This document shows, piece by piece, positions 34,996 through 48,300 of a stretch of DNA of 64,000 bases. The DNA lies in contig JALJCS010000006.1 of the NCBI GenBank assembly GCA_023055355.1, positions 32,866,501 through 32,930,500 on the forward strand, written 5' to 3'. Under the pieces are notes generated by a model. The model did not search any database. It saw only the letters and a program-made list of their open reading frames with translations, and was not told where the DNA came from. Each line of letters begins with the position of its first letter. Positions within the stretch are counted from its first letter, which is position 1. This stretch comes from Agelaius tricolor (lineage: Eukaryota > Chordata > Aves > Passeriformes > Icteridae). A program made the position numbers and the translations under genes.

Positions 34996-37900
34996 CCAGC
35001 ACGGCTGGCTCAATCCTCTTCCAGTTTTAAAAAGAAAGTTTATCTAGACACAAATATCTTCTGTAATACCATAAGTGAAGATGGTTTTATATGGAAATCA
35101 CTGAAATATATCATAATATATGACCCATATGCTTTTAATTTTTTTTTTTTTTTTTGCATCTTTACATATATAATCAGCATTGCTCCTTAATCACAAACTC
35201 TTTTCTTTTAGTAACTACCAAGTGCCCTCAGTTATTTTAACCACTGCTGAGTCTGGAAAGACAGCTTACTTTTAAGCAGACAGTATCAGTGTTACAATCA
35301 CAAGCAGAAACACTGAGTAAACTATGCTGAGCCCCAGTGGGGTCAGTAGGGCTCCACAGGTATTTTCAGCTTGCAGAAATCTTATAACTAGTGATAGATG
35401 AGCTGGAAAAACACAGCTTCTATCTCAAACAGCTGAATCCTGGGACCAGAAGTTACGAAAATCATCTTTCTACTTCTAAACTGAAGATATACCTTGCAAA
35501 ATGATTGGAGAGAGCTAAACATAAAAGTAATGTACCTCCTTTCAAGCCTTCCTAAACAGGCCAATGAATCTTATTACAGCTTGTTCGCCTTTACCAAAAT
35601 TACTTTAAAATCTTAGCACACTAAGGAGGACATTTTCTCAAAATCATACCATATTCTTTCACACCTCTGGAGCAGTAAGCAATTTCTATAGGCTTGACCA
35701 CACTGTGGCTCAAGTGAGGGCTGCTGGTTTTTTCTGCCAGAAGCAAAACACTGGGGAGGAAAAAAGTGAACTATATAAGGGAGATGCTGGATTAGCAGCC
35801 AGTGAACTGTTGTAATGATCCATTGCAGCAGCTCTGTGGCCTTGCTATCTTGAGCCATTAATCACCAAAATTTCATCATTCTCTCTAGCACAGGTCAGTC
35901 AGCTGATGCTTAAAACACCATATAATCATGCTGTGCAGGCTTGTGCTTCAGGGCTGAAATTTAGGATTATGGTTGAAGATAATCCATTCAGCCTTTGGAA
36001 GTCTCTGTGATTTCTCTCTCTTTTTTTTTTTTTTCTTTCTGTTTTTTTCTTTATTTCTGCTGCAGAATACATTTATTTGACTGCAAACCGAGCCAGAAGA
36101 AGCACAGAAAGTCTGTGACCATCTCACTGATTTTGGCTTCCTCTCCATCTCTGGACATTGAGCTGTGAGCTGCACTTCAGTGAAGCTGAGTATTTGAAAG
36201 CCAAATTGTCTCACACAGCCTCTGTCTGCAATTCAAGAATGATCCTAAGACTTATTTTCAGTTTTCCACTCCAAAGACAGCAGCAGAACTTTTCCTCTTG
36301 AGATCCTATTAGAGCTGGAATTGGTGGGGCTGCAGCAAATATACTTAAAATGCATTTATGTGATTTATTTTCTGTGCAATTCCCCTCCTACCATGCACTC
36401 TCTGCAAAAAGGGCTGTAATTAGTGCTACTCAGTGCACTGTGGATATCTTTATTTAATTAGTGTTGTTAAATTACATGGCAAAAAAGCAACTCCTCCTCT
36501 CCTTTCATGTCCATGAAGGTTCCCACAGACAGCAGAACCAGCATCTTCCTGGGAAGCAAATTTTTTTGACACCAGGCAGGAATTGCATGTTCCTTGACAT
36601 ACTACAGACAGGCTCAGCAGACTCTGTGTGTGACTGGAGACAGAAGCAAGGGCCTGAGGAGGGAAAATGTCAGTTCTTAGAGCCAGGGCTCAAACACTGT
36701 TGGTTTCTTTCAGCCCTGTTGCTGGATCACTGCTGTCTTGAACAAGGAATACTTTTTGCCCTATTTCTACATTTTTTTCCAAATACTAAGTTTGGACAAG
36801 GTACAGAGGAGTCATTGCTGAGTGTCCAATTAGCACAACAACAGGAGACCTACTATTCAAAACAATGAGTAGGAAGTAACTTTTGGGCACATTTTAAGAT
36901 TCCATGATCTTAAAACTTGATCTCTTGCTAATGCATCCCACTTTCAGAAAGATGAAGATTCCAGTACTTCATCAAGGTTACCAGCTTGCTTGATACCCAA
37001 ATAAAATAACTTTCTTGCAAGCATCTGACCACTGAAGCTGACTTTTTTATTACTGTTGTTTCCTTTACTTTAAACTGACCTTCTCTAAGAGCAATATATC
37101 TTTCCCTGATTTAGAAGTACCACTCCAGCCCATAAGAGCAGTTTTATTCTGTAAAAAAATTGTACAGGGCAAGGAAATGAGAGGGGGGTCTTCATCTGGC
37201 AGATGATCCTTAGAAGTAGAAAAGAAGATGTGCAGGCTTATGCTATTAAACCTTTGAGTTCAAATGGGATCCAGCTGTTTGGGATCCACAGCATTCTTGT
37301 AGTTTAACTGTTCACAGTATGTATACTTTCAATCCCTTTATTTTTGTTTTCTTCAATTGTTGGGGCCTGAGATCATAAACGCCTCAGCCTTTCAAACGTG
37401 AAGTGCAGCTCTTGGTAATTTGTTCTAATCAACTACAGTAAGAAATGTCTGCTCCATAACCTTGAATGCTTTTTCTCTCCCTTGACAACAGAATAGACTT
37501 CTTACAAAAAAATAAACATCTGGTTTGAGTTGAACATCAAATTGCAGTTGGATTAAGTGCCAACTATTAAATTACCTCAAATGTTTTATGTTTGAACATG
37601 ATTTTTCAAGACAGCTAAATTTTTTAACTGTAGCACAAATGTACATTTAAAATTGCTTTAGAAGGTTAAATCCCTTGAACACAGAGAGTTTTTTTTTTAA
37701 ATCATGAGTAGTTTGGTCACTCTTCTTTCTTTCCATTTACAGAAATTATTATTGACAGAAATTATTATTACAGGTTTTTATAAGATCAAATATGCCTCAT
37801 CAGATGGTAACAGGAAGAAAAGCTTTGTCTAGAATTCAGGAACTCTGGAACACAGGGAGGTGCTGTCAAGACTGTCCAGAACTTACTGAGTCAAGCCAAA

Positions 37901-39257
37901 AACTCATATGGACAAGATTACAGTCTGTATTTTCATCAGGAAGCTAAGCATTAAAACTCCTATACAAGACTTCCCTCATCTGAAAAAAGCCAACCCTTTT
38001 TCCTTATCTAACATTATTTTCTAGAGATGAGTTTTACAGTCTGATTTGCATGACAGCATTTCAAATTTACAGCTTTACATAAATGTTGCTATTTTCCTGA
38101 AACTACCCAATTCTTGATCCACCACATTTTTGCAGGAGAGATTTTTCTTTTCATTTCTTTTTTTTTTCTCTAAGTAGGTTTCCAGTTCTCTCAGAGGGAT
38201 TTTTTAAGATAGAGAACAGTACAATTTGAACTATTGAAAGCAAATTAAAATGAACAGCAAATTTGCTGTTTTGCTAATGCTTGCAATTTCTGTATGACTG
38301 GAATTGACAGTGTTGCTGAGGGATTTTTATGATGTTTCAGGGAGAGGAAAAAAAAAAAAGAATGTTTTATTCATTGTGAGAGGGCTCTAAAAGGGCACCA
38401 GGGAAGTGTAAATGAAAACCATTTTCATATTCCCTTCAGTATTTCTGCAAAACCCTTCTCCAAACCAAAACACAGTAACTACAAGTGCCACCCAGTAATA
38501 GCATTGTTTACTTCTTCCCTGATCAAAGCGAAACCACAAGGAGAATTAACAGAAAAAAATTTAAATTAAAGCATAGATGACTGCAGCTGGGCAAATTACT
38601 GGCAATTACTCTGGTGACTTCTAAATTGGCTGTGACCCAGTGTCAGTGGTTGTCTGTGCCTGTGTTTTCACCAAAGGTGATTGTAATTGTTGTGATGATA
38701 GTTACTCCAAGGAGAAATTAGTAATTACGGAGGTGAGGCCATCTGATTAAAGTTTCCATATTATTTAGATGGCTATTCATAATACTGACTGACTTTATCT
38801 AGAATATTTGAATTCTGAAACCTTGATCATAATAAAAATCTGCTGATTGTTTCAGGTACTGCATGGGAAAAACAGTGACTGTGGACTGCAGATAGATAGG
38901 AAGAATGACTGAATTTACCAACTGTTTTTTGCTGAAAGTGACCTGAACAGGTTCAAGGGACACAGGCCCAAGTGATCTTTGAAATCCATCATAGACAACA
39001 AAGAGCACATTTTCATTCCAAAAAACATCTAAACCAAACCTGACTAACCAATCCTACGACTGCTAGACATACAGAGTGTCTAGAAAATGGATGTACTTGA
39101 TTTTCTTTGCCTGAACTTCATCAGCAGATATATTCTGGTATATGTGATTAGGCAAAAAAACAATACATTTCTTCAACCAGCGGTTCTTCTTGTAGCTTGA
39201 TAGAAATGCTTTCAGTTACTACTTAAATAATGCAAATGGATAAGGATGAAAATTAAG

Positions 39258-39395
39258 TCACAAAATCACAAGAGGTGAAGGGTGAAATTGGAAGAGACCT
39301 CTGAGGTTATGTGGTCCAACACTCTTCCCAAGCAGGGACACACAGAGCCAGTTGCCCAGGACTGTGTCTAGATGGCTTTGAAGTCAATTTCTCAC
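39258..39395 (-). mobile_element. Short CR1 LINE remnant, minus strand
   Basis: The plus strand reads TCACAAAATCACAAGAGG, GAAATTGGAAGAGACCTCTG, then GTGGTCCAACACTCTTCCC and CCAGTTGCCCAGGACTGTGTC. This is the complement of a diverged CR1 3' end, truncated after about 140 bases. Confidence 0.75.
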
Positions 39396-42300
39396 TAGTT
39401 CTGTTCTCTAAATCCTCTAGTCTGATGAAGTTATTTCAGTTTATGCTACTTATTAGCAAAACTTGCTAATAGGAATTTGCTGGTAGAAAACATGATAAAA
39501 ACTCTTTGGTTTCCTTCAGTACACTGAAAGAAGTGACACTGCTACTTAGGTTCTAGAGGAAAACCGGATCAGGAAGTAACCTGAAAATTGTTGCCACAGA
39601 AACAACAAAACTTGCAAGAAAAATATTAAATGAGGAGATAAGTCCTGGAGGCAATGCTCTTTCTCGTCACAAGTGCCATAGGACTTTTAGGTGAAGAAGC
39701 TGAGAGAGCTAAAGAAGCATTCTGGAATGTAGTGACTAGCATGGAGTACTCAAACAGGAATGCAGTCAATACTGTTTGCGCCTCCATATCCTATCAAATA
39801 GATATATTCCCAAATACCTCCTCAATTACCTCAGACAGTTTTTATAAAAGGCATTTATTATTTTCCTTCCACTTTTTCCCCAAAATTCACCTGTCTGGTT
39901 AATGTTAACAGTAAAAACCAAGAAGAAGCAATAATCTTCAGCAGGTTTTCACCTGAAATATGTTTTGAGAACTGCTGAAGAAACCCCCAGATTCCTCAAG
40001 AAGCTTGCTTTCAACCTAATGCATGAGGCTGGACAGACCCTAAGGATGTGAGGTATGTTACGCTGTTTAAATATTCTCCAGTTGAAATAATTTGTGCAAA
40101 TCTATTTCAGTTGAACTTATGATGTAATAATGGAATAACAATCAATATCAGAGCAGGATTATATCATTACTTTACCACCCAAGAGTCTCTAGTTGGTGTT
40201 TAAACCAAATATCATCTACTGAACTTTATGTGCCTCCAGCAACAGGGAGGGTGAAACTTAATGAAGCTGTTTTTTCTGTGTCTGTGAAAGTGGTTAGAGA
40301 CTGAAAATTACTAATTTCAGAATAAATATACTACCGGATTTTATGAAGGAGACATAAATTGATTCACCAATTCAAGTAAGGATATTTGAACAAAGAAGAA
40401 AAATAAATAACTGTGCTTTTGTATTGGGAAAGGGAATCAAAGTAAAACAGGAAGAAAAGGGTCAAAGAAAACTAGCTGCCTTAGAAATGTTCCACTGTTT
40501 TCTGGAGAAACCATGTACAGTGATAAAAAGGCCTTGAGGCATGGAAGTTGCAGACTACCAGGGCAACTCAAGTGGAGAATACATGTGCCAAGGTTTTTTG
40601 TGTCATTCAGTTTTGTATATACATTATCAAATTAATTACTTGGCTTGTTTATAATCTTAATACATCAACTCTGTAATTATGTGCGACAACATCACAATTC
40701 TGAAGAGGTAAATTGTGCATCCCCAAGGATGAACTTGTGAGGAAACCTGCTTGAACTAAAACTTTCAAAGGGGTTTAAATGAGTTGATTTTTAAGCTTCA
40801 CATCTCTTTTGAAGGAAGGAGAAGGGAAGCTGTGCTCAGGAGAGGGGTCAAAGTTACTATGAGAAAATCTGTCAAGAGAGATGCTGGGAATCTTCACAAC
40901 ATAATTAATCTACTTTTTTCTGCAATATAACATAAAAGGTTAATGAACACTCAGCCAGAAAGAACACTTTAAGGGCTCTAACAGATGTGTGGGAACAATG
41001 TCAGTAAGAAGTTAAGAAAAGTAGAAGTTAAGGAAAAAAGGGTGAAAAGAAAAAGACACAAGAAAGAAGCAGAAAAAGCCAAAAACTATACAAAGCCAAA
41101 AGAGCATAAGGGTTGCATTTAAAAAATGCATGCATGTTTGTGCTCCCTTCTCTCTATCCCTAGTTCCATAAATTCAGCTACTATTTTGGACATGCAGTAC
41201 ACTGTTATCCTTCAGTCAGCGTCTCTGGCCTTACAGAGTCTGTAGGGGTTTTGGCTCTTACCAAGCTCTGACTCTTGAGTAGAAAAGAAGGGAGTTTCAA
41301 GGAGGAGAGGTACATGCAGAAAATCTGCACAGTGCCTGCAGTGAGTAGCCTGACTGAAGGGATGATTAAATAACTGTGTGCCTTGCGCTCCTCTCAGGGC
41401 TGAGCCCGCCACATGCCAGGGGGTATGCACCACTGCCAGTCAAACTCTCTGTCTAGGAAACTCCTCTTCCTGAGGCCAAATCTCCCCCCAAGAGCTTTCC
41501 TACCAATCTGGCCAAGTCAGCTGCAGCGGGGAATTTCTCCACACCCTGCACGTTGCAGTGAGATCTCATGTGAGAGCAGAGGAAGATCACATTCATGCTA
41601 GAACACCACCTACAGGACTCAATTACCTTCTTGGTTTGTGGCTGAAATAATAATTGAGTTTAATTCCATGTAGCTGCCCACATATCATCATGTCTCTTAT
41701 CAGTGAATTCCATGACTGTATACCTTCACTTGTTAAAAAGTATCCTATAGCATCCTGGCAACTGCAGCATCACCCTGATGGGAGCTTACACATAGACCTC
41801 ATGCAGCAATGCAAGTTTCCCATGACTTTCAGCAGCTTTAAAGAAATTGCTTTTATTTCCAAGAAATGTGATATTTGCCATTACTTGTAATTTGACAGCA
41901 TCAACCCACAGCTGCAAGTCTCATGCCAAGAGCCTGGGAAAGTGAGTGCAGCATACGGCAACCTGTTCAGGGAGAAAGAGAGAAGCAGAAATGCTGCATG
42001 GCAAAGATGGAACTTGGCTGTGGAACCTCTCCTTCCAGCTGCCCCAGAGCCAGGAAGAGTCTGTGATCCTATTTCTATCTTATATCCTATCCTGCCTTTA
42101 GACCTGCTTACTGCTATGATACTTTGCTGCCAGAGGCAGCAGCCCACAGTCTGTATGGACCCTATTTTTTCAAGAGAATTGTGTCCTCAGTGGCCTCTGA
42201 CTACTCAGTGCACAGATGGGCAAAGGGGGTTATGGAGTGGTGAGAGAGTTGAAACACTCATATTCCTTTCTTCTAAAAAAGCCCAAGCAAACAGGAAGAT

Positions 42301-45300
42301 CTGTCTCCTGTCTGTTAGACAGAGATGGAAGAATGAAACAATTCAGCTGGCCAAAACACCCCAATGAGCATTTTGGCCTTGAATTTTCATTACCTGGTCA
42401 AAGGTTCTGCATGCTGCTACACTGTTTTCCTCACCAAGCCCTTGTTTGGCTTTGGCCATCATTCTTGTGGTTGCTGAAGCTTTGTCTCCAGGCAAAATCT
42501 CCCTTTTCTTGTTTTCCCATCCCTGCCTATTGGCTACACAACTGGTCTGGAAGCTGCAGTTGGTCTTCTGGGCTCTTTGCCCACATACGGCTGCGGTGGA
42601 AATCTCAATGTCCTCATGCCTTCCCACTCTTCTTGCAGCTGCTCCCCTCTGGAAGGAGGAGGAAGGGTGTCCACGGCATCCCATCCAGTAAGGAGAAGCC
42701 TGCAGATGTTAAGCCCTTGCACACAGGGAAGGACTCCAAGATGTGAGCAGGCTTGGACAGAAGGCAACAGCACAGAGCGAGGCACCACGGAGGCAGGCTG
42801 CAACAGGTAGAGAATCACCTGGGGTATTGAACAACCAGCTTGAGCAAACCAAACCAAGCAATCCCTACTGCACATAAGGTCTAAGATTTAACCTCCTTAA
42901 GTGAGTCCTTAGTGTACTAAGGACTACTGCATAATAATACAAATCATTATAACAGGTAAACATTTCATTCACCCTCCCTTCCCTGAGGAGTGCCTTATCT
43001 GTTCACCTTTTAGAGTGGGATGTCCTTTGATCATAGATCTGTAATTTGCTTAGTAGAGCTGACTATCCTTATCATTTGTGCATTGTCAGATGCAAATAAA
43101 CAGCCCAGTTGCCTTGCCAACAAGCAGCAAGCAGCAGCAATGTATGTTATCAGTAGTGTCATTACCCAGCATGTTCTGGATGGACAGATGGAGGGGATGA
43201 GCATCCATCAGCAAACAGGGCTGTTATTTTAACAGCATTCTGAAAAGTTTGTGCCAGCTTAACCTTACTGGGAAACTACAATTTGTTTCCCTCCACCAGC
43301 TTTGCTTAGCACACCAACAAACAAGGGAGTCATAGAATAACCGAGGCACAGGGAACTTTGAAATCCACAGTGTTTTAAAGAAATACATAAAAGAATATTT
43401 AAACCCAGTATGTTTACATGCAACAAGAACACTGATACCAAAACTGCAGTCCACTGGGTTGTTCACCCCTAAGAAATAGCTTTTGAAATAAACCCATTTC
43501 TCATAATGTTTTCTAGTCCTTTGTTTTTCTCCATCCCCTCCAGTCTTATTGCTGCTTGAGATAGCCCTTGTCATCGTCAGGACAATCTAGACAGCCTTCA
43601 AGAGGTGCCAAATTACGGGGACCTCAGGTTTTTCACAGTTAGTTGTTCTTTCCACTGCTGGACTCTTCTAAAGCAAATGAGATTGAAATGAATATGTTTT
43701 TACTGTATCTGTTCCTCTGCTCTGCTATTTCCCATGGCCTAGCAGAGGAAGTGTGATTGCCAAGTGTTTTCTCATTTTGTTTAATCTGATACAAAAGGTC
43801 ACCTCAAGTATCCTTTTGGTATTTGCTCCAGAGCTGAATGTAAGTGGTGGCAGCCCCAAGAAGAATTCGTGTTGCTAAACTTCAGAAATATTTGGGTTTT
43901 TAGATACAAACAGATGTTTCCTTTTGGTAGCTTGATTTTCCGTGTGATATTCCAAGAAGCATAACGGGTGTAGCTGAATCACAGATGAATATTTTCCGGA
44001 AATCAATTTGTTTCACACACTGCTTCACCAATTATGAGAGTATAGCTTCACAGTTATGTGAAAGAGATAAACAATTGATTTGTTTAATCAGATTCCTATT
44101 TAAATGGACCACCAATTCTTCCTAATATCCACAGCTAAATTTTGCAGCAGAAGCAGGAAAACAGAAAAATTGGCTCAAGTTCAGGTCTGATTTAGATCCA
44201 TCAAAATTAGCAAAAACTGGGCTACCTTGGGGTCAGTTGTGCTACACCAGTTTGGCACAATGTATTTGCCAAAATACAAATAAAACAAAGAATTCTAGGA
44301 ATAACTATTTAATCTGGAGGATTCATAAACAACTGTGGGATTATGCTCTAATCCTGTAGTTTAAATTTGTTTTTAATATATAATAGTTTCAGTTATATCC
44401 AATGCTATTCTCCAAAACAATCCCTTTTGCAAAGTGATATACAACTTCACATAATTTTAAATGGATGGTTAATAAAGTCTTCCTGGGTATACTGAGAGGG
44501 CTTCTGTCCCCTCAGGAAAATACATGCCATTCCGACCTTTTCAGCTGAAAAGTATGTGCTCTTTGGAAGTTTGTATTTATGGGTCAGACATAATGACTTT
44601 ACATGGAAAAGATGAGTCAGGAAAACTCCACTTACTTTTTCAGAAGAGTAAATTGACCATTTGAGGACACTAAAAGGGCAGAGGAATTATGAAACAAAGG
44701 TTGTTTAAAATGTTTCAGCATTGCAGTCAAGCAGATAAAGCATCAACTCTGACCCCTGACTTCAAAACACAGAGGTCATGACTCAGTTTTGGCAGCTCTG
44801 CTATAATGACCCAGTTGCCATAATCCTGATGTTTAAAAACCTGAAAAGGCAAAGAAGGAGGGCACATGGACAAGGCCTATTATACAGCAGGAAAAAACCC
44901 CAAACCAAAACCCAAGAAGCAAATCAACTGCCAAAGGCTTCTGAGAAATGCATGCTGATGCCAGCAGTGCACAGAGGGGTGGCATGGGACAGGGGGAGAG
45001 CGCTGCAGGGGAGACCAGCAAGAGAAGCTGCCTAAAATGAAATGAGTGCCTTAGAGAATCATGCCAGATTCAGAATTCCTCTTTGTAATCTATGAATTAC
45101 TCTTGTTTTGAATATTCAGATTCCTGGACAAAAATCGATTTCTCACTGTTCTTGTCTGATTTTGATCACTTCTGGTCCAAAGGGCACTGTCTGAAAAACA
45201 GGAGCTATGCAAGCTCTTTGAAGTGAAACCACATACGGGTGATAAAAGCCCTGCTACTGGCCAGGTATGTCAGTATTTTACCTCTGTTTGTCAAGAAACT

Positions 45301-48300
45301 TAAGAAACTAGTTTCAACCAAAACAAAAAGATCACAAACATAGAACAGGAGAAGTCCAACAGCTTTTCCATCTCAGGAGGGGCAGCAGTTGTTCTGGAGA
45401 ATCAGACCAAATAGATCACATAGATCACTGGGGCTGTCTGCCTGCATTATTGTCAGCTGAATGATAAAGACGTTTCCTAAATCCATAATTCCTCTTTCCT
45501 TGTACTTTTTTGATACTGCATAAAAACAATACCCAATATTTTTGCTTGCCACTCTGCAGAAAAATGCAACCTGAGTGGCTGCAGAAGAACTAGGTCAAAA
45601 CACAAAGTAAGAGGTACAAAATGTGACACCTCATTACAAACCACAAAGAGAAACAAAACAGCAGCTAATAGTGATATATAGGGAGGATAACAGAAGAGAC
45701 ATAGTGGGAGGAGATACAGGGAGTATAACGCATGAATTTCGACAGCTATCCATGTAATAACCATAATGTTGAACTTGGATGCCTCTTGAAATCTGTATTT
45801 CGCACATTTTGTAAGGCAACATATTTTCTAAGCACCTCCAGCTTCTCAGACACATTGAGAGGATGCTCAGCCTCCTTAAATACATATTCCAGTCATTCTT
45901 ACTATATTAATCCAAAAGCCTCTAGCCAAGTGGAGAAGCAAAATAAAATAGCAAAGATGAGAAAGAACATTTCAGGGGAAAACCCCCACAATACAGTAAC
46001 TTATAAGTCCTAAAGTATGAAATCAGGTCTAGTGATGTTTTCACATGCTCAAATTTTGTAGTGTTCCAAATCTGAACAGCCTAATGATTATTCTAGTGCA
46101 TTCATGTTTGAGTCCTGCCACTACTCTCAGTTCTGGTAGACTTTGGCAAAGCTCTAATCCATCATGGTTTTTACCATGAGGGTGTGGGTGTTTGTGTGTG
46201 AAACAAAAATCAAAACAAACCTGTTCTGATTGTTAGAGTTTGACTGTATTTGGAAGGTTGGAAAAATTATCAATTCTTCTGTTTCATAAGCAACTGCATA
46301 CCTCAAGGCCTAGGAGGTTGTAAATTAAGATGATTTTCTACCACAGTATAACTGAAAAGGCTATAAGTAAAAACTTATAAGTGAGAATGGCAGAGATTTA
46401 CAGGTATAGCTGTGCTAATTAGAATGGTAGGTGATTTTAGCAGGTTGGATGAAAGCATATGATCAGACTTAAATTCAGGTATGCCTCAGGTGCACTTGCA
46501 AGTGCCAATAAAAACAAATGAATGCAACATCTGGGTAGATCAGTATCACTGATCAGTTTGGCGTTCATTAGTATTTTCTGCCTGGGATTTATTCTAAATA
46601 CTTCTGAATGAAATATATGAGAGACTATTTGAAAGTGCACCCAATTATATACTGCGAACACCTCAAAGAGCTGTTAGCACCTTCAGCAAACTGCCAGTTA
46701 CTTCAGCCTGTGCTGACTTCAGTTTTACAAAGGAAAACTAAGGAGACTTCATCTTCAAAACTGTCAGGGTTTTGATTAGTGTGAATACTATTTATAACTC
46801 TCCAGTTACCAAATCAGCTTAGGTCAATATATATGTTGTAGAATAAATAAAGTTCTTAGCCATTCTGATGACAAAGATGCTGAGCCTGAATCTCTTTTCC
46901 ATCTGAGCCACAGAAATGGAAGGAAGAGATGTCTTTATTTTCTGCTGGACCTCTATAGTCTCAGGTTCTTAGGGATATATCCTAGCAGGAAAACCAAAAG
47001 GCTCTGCACTTCTTGCAGCAGAATAGTACCAGTGGGATCCCAGTGAACCATTCCAATCACAAATCATTCCTGAACAGAATAACTTCAACTTAAGCAGCAT
47101 TTATTGAAAATTCAATATTCCTTCCTTTTCTTACTAAGAACAGATTGCATTTTGGCTGTTATCTGTAGGCTGTAAATGGCTGTTATTTATATTCTCTTAT
47201 TTCAAAACAGATAAAACAAATCAAAACAAACTCCCATTATACAGAGTTTAAAAATGAGATAGGAAAAAAAATAAACATCTGCTGGCCTAAACACCCCAAA
47301 TTTCTTGGAAAAACCCCCTATGCCAAGGAGTGAGAGAGATGCCAGAAGGTAGTGCTACACCAGGAAGAGCACTGAGGTGGAAGGCACAAGTAGAACTGAA
47401 CAGCAAGGATGCCAGCACCTTCACCAGGCTTACAGATTTTTGGCTAATTTACTATTTCATTCATTTTCACATTGAACTCAGTGAGTACAGATAGCTCTGG
47501 GTTATTTCTGCCACCCTTGCATTAAAAAGCTGCAACAGAGTTTTATACTGCCAATACCTAATACAGGAGTGATACTGGGAGGAAAAAAGCCCCAAAGGTT
47601 TTGGCAAAATGTTTTAAATTATATGGTTTAGGCAACAAGAGGAAAAGGAGAAATTTGGTTCAGGGACAATTAATTAATTGAGTCCTTATGGTAATGTATT
47701 TAAATCTCCAACTTAACAACTTACAGCAATGCTTGTGAAAGATTGTCCCTCTTTGGTAATGATCAGCTGAGACAGACATTTCCATGTCAGTTAACACTAA
47801 AGTTCATCTCTCCAATTCGATCAGATCTGAGAAGTTATGTATTTATTTTTAAGCCGAATGTCTTAGAGCCTAGTTCTCCAATACAATTAATTCCATCACC
47901 ACAGACCTATTACTGATGGGTCCCTACATTAAGAGCAGTCCTGTCTTTTCACTCTCATGGAGTGAAAACAGAAGAAGGATTAAGCTGTTGCTGGCAAAAA
48001 AAAAAAGGCAACCTAGAACATCTGCTGTATGTACTGAGCAACACTCCAAACTGTCTCAGAAGTCTAACATATGCTCCCTGTCTTGCAGCATGCATGTTCA
48101 AGATTTAGATCGAGACATAGTAACGGCAAATAAACCATGTTATCCTTCAGTTATAAACAACATTTTTTTTCTGAAACCATTCTTTTCCTGAGAGTGTTCC
48201 TCTACAGTGAAATGTTTTTTGACCTTTCATCCAATTGGTATCACTACTGTGTAACCCCCCCCTCCCCAGCTTCAAATTGTTTTACAGTAATCAGATAGAG

